A DNA stretch of 64,000 nt from positions 317,471,001 through 317,535,000 of the forward strand of contig CM038214.1 of NCBI GenBank assembly GCA_021442155.1, in the 5' to 3' direction. The notes under the pieces are model-generated. The model was not told where the DNA came from and searched no databases. It saw only the letters and a list, made by a program, of their open reading frames with translations. Below, one piece after another: positions 1-10,119 of this stretch. The position numbers were made by a program, and so were the translations under genes. How positions within the stretch are numbered: the stretch's first letter is position 1; every line of letters begins with the position of its first letter. Source of the DNA: Cymbidium sinense. Lineage: Eukaryota; Streptophyta; Magnoliopsida; Asparagales; Orchidaceae.

Positions 1-260
1 TATTTTGTATGTTTAGGTTTTATTTTTTATTTTTAGGTTTAGGTTTTGGATTTTATTTTGTTGTTTTAGGTTTAGGTTTTAGGTTTTTATTTTAGGTTTA
101 TTTTTAGGTTTTAGTTTTTAATTTATGGTTTAAGGTTTAGGCTTTTAGGGCTTAAGGTTTAGGGTTTAGGATTTCTAGTGTTTAGGGTTAATGGTTTAGG
201 TTTTAGGTTTAGGATTCAAGTTTTAGTTTAGGGTTTAGGGTTTTTGTTTTTGTTGTTTTA
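1..260 (+). repeat. Degenerate TTTAGGG array, left edge
   Basis: G/T-rich DNA made of TTTAGGG, TTTAGG and TTTATT-type words, with the G-rich strand on +. The first 120 bases are mostly TTTAGGTTT and TTTATTTT, then TTTAGGG dominates. The segment TTCAAGTTTTAGTTTAGGG near 208-240 recurs just before several other GRP fragments, so it belongs to a longer repeated unit. The array runs into a T-rich stretch at 241-260 directly before the GRP fragment. Confidence 0.9.
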
Positions 261-730
261 ACAGAGAACAAATTCATATTCAACATTTATTCTTTTTGAT
301 TTCATCAACCAAGTAACACACCAAGTTTTCTAAGACACAGGTGATGACATAGATAAAAAATGAGCATGCATAGAGCAAATCAAAAACCCTAAATAACTAG
401 AACCGTCTCTACTATAACCACATAGTTCCATAAGCAGTACATCAGATCAACCGTTCTTTAGTTTCTCCAGTTCCCATCAGAACCAACCCGGCCTTTCGTG
501 TTGCGGGATCCACCATCATCTCTCCCTCCACCACCACCATGGCTGTAACCTCTATCGCTCCTCCAACCTCTATGACCACCATTGCTCAGATAACCACCTT
601 CGTATCCACCAGCACCTCCAAATTCCCCACCACCACTAGGATAACCGCCACCTCTGACTTCACCTCCACCGCCAGATCTAGACTCAGCCTGGTTCACGGT
701 GATGTTCCTGCTGTCAAGGTTCTGCCTATT
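261..730 (-). pseudogene. Glycine-rich RNA-binding protein 3' fragment, copy 1 (open reading frame retained)
   Basis: This is the 3' part of a plant GRP7/GRP8-type gene read on the minus strand. From 730 down to the stop at 458-460 there is an uninterrupted 90-codon frame. It begins N-R-Q-N-L-D-S-R-N-I-T-V-N-Q-A-E-S-R, the last strand of the RRM, and continues into a Gly/Ser/Arg/Tyr-rich tail with SHGGGGGRD and a terminal SDGNWRN. In the family these proteins bind RNA through the RRM; here all of the RRM upstream of its last strand is missing and TTTAGGG DNA takes its place. Bases 457 down to 261 match the presumed 3'UTR shared by all copies, followed on the minus strand by an A-rich run. No promoter or first exon is present, so it is probably a pseudogene. 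The lack of any stop suggests it is the youngest copy here or comes from a recent source. Confidence 0.85.
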
Positions 731-1291
731 CTTAGGGTTTAGGTTTAGTTTTAGGTTTAAGTTTATTAGGTTTTAGGGTTTAGGTTTATTTTTTAATTTA
801 TTTATTTACTTTAGGTTTAGGTTTAAGGTATGGGGTTTAAGGTTTAGAGTTTAGGGTTAGGATTTAAGGTTTAGGGTTTAGGGTTTAGGGTTTATGCTTT
901 TTGGGCTTAGGGTTTAGGGTTATGGTTTAGGGTTTGTGGTTTAGGGTTGAGGGTTTAGGGTTTAGGGTTTATGGTTGTAGGTTTAGGGTTTAGGGTTTAG
1001 GGTTTAGGATTTAGGGTTTACTATTAATTTTTTAAATTAAGCTAACCGGTAGGTTTATGTTTATTTAGTTTATTTTAATTTAATTTATTTTTTATTTTTA
1101 TTTAGATTTATTTTTTATTTTTATTTAGTTTAGTTTATTTATTTTAGCTTAGGTTTTTTATTTTAGTTTATTTTTCAGGTTTATGTTTAGGTTTAGGTTT
1201 ATTTTTTAGTTGAGTTTATTTTTATTTTATTTTTTTGGTTTAGGTTTTATTTTTTATCTTTTGGTTAAGGTTTTATTTTTTATTTTATCTA
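731..1291 (+). repeat. TTTAGGG array and head of T-rich unit
   Basis: The first ~100 bases after the GRP fragment are the linker TTTATTAGGTTTTAGGGTTTAGG with TTTTTTAATTTATTT, seen after most other GRP copies. Degenerate TTTAGGG follows to about 1033, with a short pure run near 985-1010. At 1034 the leader AAATTAAG(t)AAACCGGTAGG starts the T-rich unit, which is cut off at about 1291 by non-telomeric DNA. Confidence 0.85.
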
Positions 1292-1448
1292 AGAGCCTAA
1301 TCATATCAAACACATTAAAGCATCAATCATTTAAGAAACTATGAAAGCATGCATTCCTAATGCATAATGTAAACATAACTTCAAACAATTATATAAACTA
1401 TCATAAAAGAATAAAAGGGGTCAGTTGCATACTTGAAGAGAGAAAAGA
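1292..1448. other. Unassigned AT-rich flank of retroelement copy 1
   Basis: These 157 bases lie between the T-rich unit and the TG that opens the LTR-like module. They have no counterpart at the left edge of copy 2, where TTTAGGG abuts the module directly, or of copy 3. No coding potential is seen. Confidence 0.4.
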
Positions 1449-3824
1449 TGGGTAGCCTACCTTTATACAACCTAGAATATGAAAGAATAATTTTAATTGT
1501 ATTAAATTCTATGGGGGTCTTCTTTCTTCTTATCTCCATTTTTGATTTGGTTCCTTCTTTAATTTGGATGGTGCTTGCTTCAAAGGAATCACAGGGCACC
1601 CCAAGATAAGGCCTTCTAGCCACTTCTCATCCTAATCCTCCATAGCACTAATCCTAATTCCTATTACAAAAATTACATTTATGTGGGAAAAGTAAATCTA
1701 ACTATACACCTATAATAGTTAGTTAAATATAATATAATCTAAACAATTGTATTTATAATTTTGTCTTAGCACCCTACGCTAACTAAGCCCACCTATCTAA
1801 CTTGGATTATGCTTAAGAATTTAAGAAGCCTGCAAAAAGAGCATTCACATTTATTTTTAAGCATTCCTTAAGCATAATCCCCTGCAAAAAACATGATTAG
1901 GCTAATATTAGCCTGTCATCTAGTCTATGAAGTATACACCCTAACATCCAATCTAAAATAATACATCATAAAACAAAACATACATCACATCATACACCAT
2001 GCTAACTTGGAGCTAGAAGTGGTGACTTAATTCTAATGTGTGTAATAAGGATTGTGTGGTAAATCTTGTTAGGCATTAGTGTTGTATTTTCTAAGTGTAG
2101 AACGATTCAATTTAACATGAAAGGTTGATTTCACTTGAAGTAGTTTACTTAATTTGAGAATTTTAATTTCTATTTTCTTTTGTTTCATTTGATTACACTT
2201 AGAAACTAAGTGTTATAAAGAGAGGAAAAGAGGATTGCCCTCTTTCATCCCTACCATGAGTCACTTTCTAAAGTATATTAATTTGATTTAATTCTCTTTA
2301 GTGAATTGCTTATTAATTGATTTAATTAATCCTAAGTTTAGGTTCACTTTAAATAATCCTATTCAAAATGAAAGGCATCTTAAGATTAATTTAATTGAAT
2401 TACTACCACATGACATATATTAAATCATTCCTTCCATCACATGTAACATTCATTAAATTTAATCCTAATTGTATCTATACATGCAACATATTTTAGCACA
2501 CTTAAATGATGAATATATGTGTATGTTTAGAATTTATATTTTATTTGATTGAATTATTAAACATTTTAATTTAAAACTTTATCCAAATTCTTACAAAAAG
2601 GACATAAGAATGAAATTAAATAGGCATGTCTTGTTAAAGTGGGAAGTGTGGTAATGAACAGAACTCCTTGGAGCTAACTAAAGGCTTGTATTCTCGGGAT
2701 GTCCAGACTATATACCTATTTGCAATCAAACATATGTAAATTCATATACAAGAACATAAGAAGTAAGCTCCAAATCATATGGCTAATTAATTCAACCACT
2801 TAGTCAATTCTGAATGCATGCAATTTTAATGTAAAATAGGATTTTCATTCAATAATCACATATACATATACATGTACAAAGATATAGGAAAGAGGAGAAG
2901 AGAAATCATCACTTATTTTTTTAAACCCATTCGCACATTAGTGATTTGATTTAATTTAAGGAAATGTAATTAAGTTGATTTTATGGGTTAATTAAGTTGA
3001 ACCCTTAATTAGATGAATTAATTACTTTTACTTATGTCACCTTTATGTAATTAACTAAATAATAATAAGCTAACATGATATACATGGAAAATAAACTTGC
3101 AATGATCCTAGGAAATAAAAGGGGCCTAATGCAATCGGCACATGATTAATAGTTAATTAGATTAAGGGACTTAATTAATTACTCTTATGGTTTTCCCACA
3201 CATATGAACTAACCATAATTTCATTAAACTTCTTTGGGTTATTAAACACCTAAAGATCTACCCCATGATTTAATTAATTAGTTCATGTGATTATGATTTC
3301 AATTTGATTAAGTGATTTTGATTAGTTAAATCTTAATTAAATTTATTTTAAAAGGGTGAAATGAACTTAGTGAAAGGGGTCCCATCACTATTCCTTAGTT
3401 CACTTATGATTGAATAATGATTAATAAACTTAATTAACTAATTTATTACTGTTCATTGAATTAATTAATCATTAATTAACTTAAATGAGTAGTTAAGGTT
3501 TAATAGTCAATTTTCCTAATTAAGTGGGCAATAAATCCCAAGTTAATCATGGGAGGCAAAGGTCATCCCATTAAATTAACCCACATAATTTGGGATTAAT
3601 TGCTCAAGTAATTAAGGAGTAATTAAGCTAATTATTTTTGCAATTAAAACTTAAATATTGTTCAAAATTAGTTAAGATCATTTTTAATAAATTCTCCTCT
3701 GAAATACCTTTTAAATGAGCATTTATTTGCATTTTTTTATTTCTCTATGATTTTTTTATGATTTTTAAAAGTTGCAGCCATTAAAAAAAATTAATTAAGC
3801 CTAATTAAAGTCTAATCCTATTGG

Positions 3825-4025
3825 CAGCACGTGGCATGCTGACACGGCATGCTTTCCACATGCGCGTTGGCTACTTAAAGTCCAACTGACATGGCGGTGA
3901 TGCACTACAATAGTCGTAGGTGGGATGGCTATGATTAATCCACTTAATAATTAAATCAAATCGATCCGAATAATCATGACCGTCCATTTTGATCACGTGA
4001 AACATATGGTGCATGATCTAACGTC
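3825..4025. promoter_or_regulatory. G-box-containing segment in LTR-like module
   Basis: Two perfect CACGTG palindromes lie at 3828-3833 and 3994-3999 in a locally GC-richer patch with repeated GGCATGC. CACGTG is the G-box bound by plant bZIP and bHLH factors. The equivalent patch in copy 2 (about 38275-38500) keeps ACGTGG and CATGTG but not the perfect palindromes. It may be the U3 promoter/enhancer of the retroelement; this is inference from motif and position only. Confidence 0.3.
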
Positions 4026-5039
4026 ACACGAGTGAGGGAGAATAAGTCTTTACGCTCTTGATCCAAGCTTACCGGCTCAATCAACTCCAAAAGGATTCCA
4101 CACCTTCACGACATCGATCAGAGGGGATCGAACGGTCATGATCACACGAGATGCAAGTTTTCTTCAAAAAGTTCCAACCCATTTTTGCCTAAGGATTTAT
4201 TTTGGAAGCATACCTTGCCAGAGCTCAAGGCGGCGGCTTGAATTTAAGCTTCATCTAGTGGATATGAAGCCACATAAGTATCAATTGGATCAATTCCTTG
4301 ACGTTCACTTGAAAGTCCATGAACCTATAATTTGGAGCTCAGCTTTGATCGAAGTCCCACCTCCGGTGCTCGAGAAGCTTGGGAGATGATACGTTCTTGC
4401 TCGATAAGGCCTAGGGAAGGTGTGTGCAAAGTTAATTTAAGTTTGATGGAGAAATAGGGAAGTTAGCTCAGAAATGAGAGTGTCCTATTTCTGGATGGAC
4501 TAGAATGGTATTTTTTGATCGAGGAATGAGTTTGGAAGCTTAGGGAATGGCTGTAGCAGCATATATTGGGTAGCTAGGTCTCTTGGGAATGAATTTTATG
4601 TGCATTTGAGTGGAAATCAGAGGGTGTATACCCCCCTTCATCTTGAACGAATGGTGGGAATAGGTTTGTCTTCTAGTGGCCGGCTGGCCATCTTAGGGAG
4701 TTATGGGTGGCAGGGAGGAGGTAAATTGGCTTGGCTTGGCTTGGTTGGTTGAAGGTGTGGAGGTGGCTGCCAAGGAATAATCATTGGTGTCCTATGAGTT
4801 TCAAATGCTCCAATAGGGAGGGTGAGGTGAGTTCACCTCCCATGTCATGACAACCACCCAGGTTGTTGGCGGTGTCTTGGTGCTAGGTGGACCAATGGGA
4901 TAGTACCAAGTGGCCAAGGAATAGAAATGACCACTTACATGGGTGATTTTTCTCAGGTGATGCCCTTAACCTAAGAGTAGAATGATCAATTGGCATTAGA
5001 TTTAATTTAGGGAGATTTGAAATGAGCTGAAAGTTGGTT

Positions 5040-6660
5040 AGCCCAAATTTCAAGTCAATTGGAGTCGATTTGGTTAGGTTTGGCTCAATTTGACTCATAT
5101 AGGTCAAATTGGGTTTGGTTGGGTCAAGTTGACCAATAGGTCAAATTGGGTCAAAGCAAGGTTGTCAATTTCATATGATCATTTGGGATGTTTTAGTTCA
5201 TTGGTTTGGTTTAGTTTGGCTTAGATTTGATTTTGGCTCATTTAGTTGGTCAAATGGGTTAAGTTGACCAATTTGATCAAATTGGCCAAATTAACTTTGG
5301 TTGGATGTTGGTTTAGTTTAGTTGATCAATTAAAGATGATTGTAGGCTTTGGTTTCAATTAATTTGGATTTTGTTTTGATTTAAGCCAACTTGGACATTT
5401 AGGTCACTTTGGGCTAAGTAGGTCAATTGGTTAAATCATGGCTTTAGTCAAGTTCAACAATCAATTTGGAATGAACTTGAGCCATTGGTTGCAATCAATT
5501 TGGTTTATATTTTGATTTGACCCAATTTGGTTTTTTAGGTCAATTTGGGGCAAGAGGGCCAATTGGGTTTGGTTTGACTCAATTGAAGGTCAAGTCATAT
5601 TCAAATATTAATTTTGATTTCGTATGAATCATTAGTTTCAAGGGATTTGGCTTAGGTTGCGATTTAGCTAGTTTGGGTTCATATGGGTTAAGGTGTTGAC
5701 TTGGTCAAATGACCAAGTTGACTTAGTTTGACAATTTGATAATTGATCAACCTAGGTGATCAACAATCATGATGGGAGGTTTTGATAGGCTTGGTTCAAT
5801 TTTGGGGATTAGAACTTGGCTCAAATGGTCAAATTGGCCACTTTGGGTCAAGTGGACAAATTGATTTAGTTGAGTTTGGGTTAAGTTTGATTTAGTTGAG
5901 TTTATATATGGATTTGGGATTGATATATAAATTCAATTGTAATTGGCTTGGGTTCAAATGGGTTTTGGTTCATTTCAACATTTCAAGTCAAAAGGGTTAA
6001 GTTGGGTTTGACTTTGGTTGATTTTATTTTGGCTTGATGATTGTAGATTTTATTTATATTTGTGAATATGATAGAAGGTATGATTGATTCATAAGAAAAT
6101 CAATTTAATTTAAATTTAGGAATGAAAGAATTTGTCTAAGTCCATAGAGTTGGGTCATGTGGCTTAGGTTTGGATTTTGATTTGGTCTCATTTAGTTTTT
6201 ATTTAAATGTATATTTTATTTTAATTTATGAAGATAATTGAAAATATGACTAATTTGTAAGAAAATTAATTGAGTTTGACTTGATTTGGATTAAGATTTG
6301 GCTAAGTCCATGGGATAGGTCATAAGGCTTAGGAAGGGTTTTGATTTAATTTGATTTAGTTTTATTTAGTTTTGATCATTTAAATGTAGATTTGATTTAT
6401 ATTTAAGAAGATGATTGAAGATATAAATTGATTATGGGAAAAACAATTGATTTTGGATTGATTTGGATTAATATTTGGCTAAGTCCATGGGATAGGTAAT
6501 ATGGCTTAGGAAGGGTTTCAAGTTTGGATTTGATCATGGGCTTCAATCATTTGGTTTTGGAACTTGGCTTTGGATTTGGATTTGAATTTGATGTTTAAAT
6601 TGAACTTGAAATTTGGTTTGAGAAGGTGAACAATTGGATTTGGGTTGTAAGGTAGGTGGA
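5040..6660. repeat. TTGAC-rich degenerate tandem tract, copy 1
   Basis: This tract is built from variants of GGTCAAGTTGACCAATTTGGTCAAATTGG. Many TTGAC and GTCAA cores sit in inverted pairs, so the tract is rich in short palindromes. It occupies the last part of the LTR-like module and is conserved in copies 2 and 3. Towards 6600 it grades into GATTTGG-type words. Confidence 0.7.
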
Positions 6661-6832
6661 TTATCCTAATCCTTAAGGCATATCCTAATCCGATGGTTAA
6701 CCCTTCTAAGTCTTTAGGCTTATGTTAAGTGTTTACCTAATTATTATAAGTGTCTTATGACTAGGAAAGTCTTAGTTTCTAAGACTCTAAGAAGATGGGA
6801 AGATTGAATTGCATTCCAAAAAGTGAGGTCAA

Positions 6833-7115
6833 GGCCTTAGGCTCCATAGTGTTGCCCTTGGAAGATGACTGACTCGAGGACCGAAGCCAAGTTTCATATT
6901 ATAGACTCAAATACATCTTTCAACACTTTGCTTGGGAGACCATGGATACATGAGAACAACATAGTTTCATATTTTCTACATCAGTGTATGAAGTTTGTGA
7001 GAGGTGGGATCGTCTACTGTGTCAAAGGAGATATCAAGCCATTTATAGTTCACGAGGTTGGCATATATGAGGATGCGGCTTACTACCTCCCTCAAAATCA
7101 ACAAGTCTATTCTTG
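6833..7115 (+). pseudogene. Retropepsin (PR) C-terminal remnant, copy 1
   Basis: This is the C-terminal half of the aspartic protease of a Tat-lineage polyprotein, the enzyme that cuts the Gag-Pol precursor. KFHIIDSNTSFNTLLGRPWI is visible from about 6888; the LLGRPWIH helix segment is diagnostic. The catalytic D-T/S-G half is absent, because the reading frame starts abruptly at the LTR-like junction with GGCCTTAGGCTCCATAGTG. That sequence corresponds to the codons just after the ends of the protease loop in copy 3 (near 62960-62990). An in-frame stop lies near 6870. Non-functional. Confidence 0.8.
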
Positions 7116-7312
7116 TAAATTAGGTCAAAGTTTAAACGTAAAAGAAAAAGAAAAAGAAAAAGAAAAAGAAAGAGAAAAAGAAAATGAAATGAAAAGAAAA
7201 AATGTTAAAGAAAATAAAAGGGAGAGGAAATTGACTTGGAGGAGGAAGTGGAGCCTCACATTAGATTCCACCCACCATTCATTACTCCATTCGAACATAT
7301 GGGTAGGATGAC
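7116..7312 (+). pseudogene. Lys/Glu-rich PR-RT linker, copy 1
   Basis: The region between protease and reverse transcriptase is an (AAAAAG)n-like microsatellite at 7141-7240, translated as alternating Lys and Glu with some Arg. It is followed by the Arg/Trp-rich LTWRRKWSL and ends at a stop by 7311. The same charged linker is present in copies 2 and 3 with different repeat numbers, so it was part of the ancestral polyprotein. A highly charged helix or unstructured spacer is likely. Confidence 0.7.
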
Positions 7313-8170
7313 CTAACCTCCATCAGGCAGAGGAAGAGGCCAGTTCAGAGGTAGTCCCAGGGGTGGAAAACCACCTTATTGGCCACCTAATAGAATATAT
7401 ATCCCAGCTACTAGGAGTACACCTACTATCCATATAGACTTAGAATCTAGTTCATAGGATAAGTCTTATATGGTTAGCACACTAGTCAGATCTTCTCAAC
7501 AGTAGATTCCCTTGGAGGTGACGCTTGATCCAGATAGCGATGAATACCTGGCTCCAAAGCAAAGCATAAGTGTATCGAAGTCTATATGTGAAATAGTTAG
7601 GCATCAGTTGGAAACATTAGCTCTGACCCCACTTTCCTCTCAAAAAGCTGAGGGTTTGGTAGTTAAGGAAGCCTCTAAGTCATCCATAGGTGTGAAGACT
7701 CAGAGGTTTTTTCTTAGAGAATCATCCTCAAGTCAAGAAGTTGATGTAAAACTTGAGGATGATTCATATAAAGATTAATATAATTACCTTTTGATTAGTA
7801 CTTTCCTTGTGTTTATAACTTAGCAAAGAAAGGGTTAATCCAACATACTTGGTCAAAGCATAGGTCAGATACTTTGAAAGAATATGGAAGAATAAATTCA
7901 AAAGCTCTCAATCAAGACCGGGACTACAATTCGGTATAGTGGTTCCAGTTGATGATGATTATATCTAAGTCATCACCAATCATTTGGAATCTGATAGGTT
8001 CTTTTTAAATCACATTAACTCATATGAGGTTATGTTTAAAACTGATCCAAATGATTTTGAAGTCAAAGATGCTTTGCCGAGTTTGAAGAAGAGATCAAGA
8101 AAACCATCGATGAGCTCAAGGAAATCAACTTAGGAACTGAAGAAGATCCATGCCCGACATACATCAATTC
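7313..8170 (+). pseudogene. PR-RT spacer of polyprotein, copy 1
   Basis: This is the spacer upstream of the reverse transcriptase, broken by stops. An 88-codon open piece at 7512-7778 (EVTLDPDSDEY... ending SSSSQEVDVKLEDDSYKD) matches the minus-strand spacer of copy 3 around 62270-62350. The part from about 7980 (NHLES...) corresponds to the acidic FDKFFSHDTNSYEDV segment of copy 3, with frameshifts. Confidence 0.6.
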
Positions 8171-8800
8171 TTTGTTGAATGAAATTGAGACCAATGACTT
8201 AGTTAGGTTATTGACTAAGTTTAAGGACTACTTTGCATGGAGTTATGAAGAGATGCCTGGATTCTCTCTTGATGTAGCGGTCCATAAACTAGCAATCAAG
8301 CCCACTGCTAACCCTATCAGGCAAGCTCCTAGACGCATGCGATTAGACATAGAACAATGGGTCATTTATGAAGTCAAGAAATTGATCGATGTTGGCTTCA
8401 TCCTGGAAGAAAAATACCCTACCTGGTTAGCTAGTGTCATCCCAGTTAAGAAAAAGAATGGCCTCATCTCATGTAGTCTTCTCTTTCATGGATGGCTCAC
8501 CTGGATATAACCAAATAAAGATGGCCCCTAAGGAAGAAAGAAATACTTCTTTTAGAATCTCGATCAGAATCTATTGCTATAAGGTCATGCCTTTCATCCT
8601 TAAAAATGTTGGTGCTACATACCAGTAGGCTATGACTCAAATATTCGATGAACTCATTCATCATCAAGTCGAGTGCTATGTCATGATGATCATGGTCAAA
8701 AGTAGAAAAGGAAGACCATCTCTTTGACTTGAGTAGTTTTCAAATAGTTAAGATAATTTAAGCTCAAAATGAACCCCTAAAATGTGCATTGGGTAGCATC
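8171..8800 (+). pseudogene. Reverse transcriptase remnant, copy 1
   Basis: The RT domain of the polyprotein, which copies the element's RNA into DNA. Open segments: 8172-8510 with LNEIETNDLVRLLTKFKDYF, then FAWSYEEMPG, PIRQAPRRMR and the fingers motif VKKLIDVGFI; and 8434-8628 with YNQIKMAPKEERNTSF and YCYKVMPF. Relative to copy 2, 95 bases are missing at about 8461, between two GCC triplets. This removes the conserved RDLNKACPKDEFPLP region and shifts the frame. The catalytic YVDD box reads YVMM near 8676-8690. A stop (TAG) sits near 8626. The RT is dead. Confidence 0.85.
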
Positions 8801-9480
8801 AGAGAAATTCTTTGGGTTTGTTGTACACGGAATCAAAATCAGAGAAGAATAAGGCGATATTAGAAATGCTACCCCCTAAAAGTTTAACTCAACTCAGATC
8901 ATTCCAAGGGCAGTTGGCGTATTTAAGATGCTTTATATCCAACCTATCGAGAAGATGTCAACCATTCTTAGCACTTTCCAAAAAGGATGCCAAGTTAAAT
9001 TTGGATGACAAGTTTGAGCATGCCTTCAAAGACATCAAGCATTACCTGATGATTCCACTGGTTCTAGCAGCCCTTATCCCGGGCAAGCCGCTCATACTTT
9101 ACACTACTATGTTAGATGACACCCTTGGTGCTTTGTTAGCCCAATCCAATGCTGAAGGGAAGGAAAATGCACTACTACCTCGTGTCGTCTAATCCTAGGC
9201 TAATTATCACTCATTGAGAAACATTGCTAGCTTTAATCTTTGCATCCCAAAAGCAACATCACTACATGCTTCCTCATAAGGTGAACTTAATCTCTAGGAT
9301 CAATCCTACATTATCTCATGACACGTGATCTTATCTAGGCGGTTGACATGACAGTCCATGATCCTCTCACAGTTTAACATTACCTTCATATCCCTCCGTG
9401 CGATGAAAGGACAAGCGCTAATAGATTTCTTAGCACCACACCCACTTCCTACTGACTCTTTGCTTAGTGATGATCTCCCT
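8801..9480 (+). pseudogene. RNase H (RT-associated) remnant, copy 1
   Basis: This segment carries the connection and first RNase H of the polyprotein, which removes the RNA strand during reverse transcription. PPKSLTQLRSFQGQLAYLR is the connection motif found just after RT in Ty3/gypsy elements. LDDTLGALLAQ supplies the region of the first catalytic Asp. LALIFASQK and KVNLISRINP follow in a second frame after a stop near 9190. Homologous to 43180-43720 (copy 2) and to the minus strand at 60440-60960 (copy 3). Confidence 0.8.
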
Positions 9481-10119
9481 GATTAACAAATCATGAACTT
9501 ATGGGATACTAGCATACACCATTAGGAGATGTACTTTGATTGTGTAGCTTCCTCTCAAAGAGGAGAAGAATCACAATCTACTATTCCAGGAAACGTAGGG
9601 GTAAGAATAGTTCTCTTAACTCCAGACCATGATGTGATGAGATTCTCATATCATATTTTTGCTCCTTACACCAATAACAAAGCTGAATATGAGGCTCTGA
9701 TTACCGATCTAGAGTTAATCATTACTTTAAGCATCTAGAACATCAATATCTTTGGGGATTCTCAGCAAGTTATCAACCAAATCATTGGATCTTATAAGGT
9801 TATAAAGCCCAAGCTCCATCACTACCACAAGTACACCATGGAGTTGTTGGCCCAAATCTCAGAGGTTACCATTAAAAAGATTCCTCGAGGAGAGAATGTC
9901 GTAGCATACTCTTTAGCCAAGCTTGCCAAGGAGTTGTCATGTTTGGATGATGAGTCCATATCAATAAAGGTTGAAAATAGACAAGTCTTATCCCTTATTG
10001 ATATTGAACTCATCAAAAAGTACTCTCTTGAAGGGGAGGTTGCCATTTCCAAGAAGGACGAGGAGTTAGATTGGAGGAAACCATTCGTGGATTACCTAAA
10101 TAAAGGCAAACTACCTTAA
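9481..10119 (+). pseudogene. Second, archaeal-type RNase H (aRH) remnant, copy 1
   Basis: A second RNase H lies between the first RNase H and integrase, the arrangement known for the plant Tat/Ogre lineage. Motifs in order: MYFDCVASS (first Asp kept, following Gly changed to Cys), YTNNKAEYEALI (Glu kept), FGDSQQVINQIIGSYK (Asp kept) and VVAYSLAKLAKEL, where the usual Asp of the A-D-x-L-A-K-L motif is Tyr. One stop at 9736 splits it into 9529-9738 and 9838-10119, and the second piece runs on into a charged linker ending at 10117. Confidence 0.85.

Larger units (their letters stand above)
1449..6832 (+). mobile_element. LTR-like module of Tat-type retroelement, copy 1
   Basis: A ~5.4 kb non-coding block that recurs at 35151-41191 and 50549-56090. 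Copies 1 and 3 both begin TGGGTAGCC, and copies 2 and 3 both end GAGGTCAACA, so the ends fit the TG...CA rule for LTRs. Length of 5-6 kb is usual for Ogre/Tat LTRs. Within it are a block of AT-rich DNA, a GC-richer segment around 3820-4420 with two CACGTG sites, and a long TTGAC-rich tract from about 5040. The right end is joined straight to the middle of a protease coding sequence, with no primer-binding site or gag. Its orientation relative to pol is opposite to that in copy 3, so it may be a separate insertion into pol rather than this element's own LTR. Confidence 0.6.

Noticed and set aside
539..742. + strand open frame rich in Ser/Thr/Pro over GRP copy 1, with similar ones at 24036-24354 and 46464-46712
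   Set aside because: These are the antisense of glycine-rich codons (GGN read as NCC). The minus strand matches a known protein family and the + frames match nothing.
1381..1623. 80-codon minus-strand open frame at the left end of the LTR-like module
   Set aside because: Spans the LTR boundary into unrelated flank and is not conserved in copies 2 or 3.
4138..4389. 83-codon open frame in the LTR-like module, partly shared with 38521-38829
   Set aside because: A short stretch (ITRDASF, PTHF) is shared by copies 1 and 2, which are recent duplicates. The frames diverge after it, and copy 3 shows no equivalent protein. Likely chance in a conserved LTR segment.
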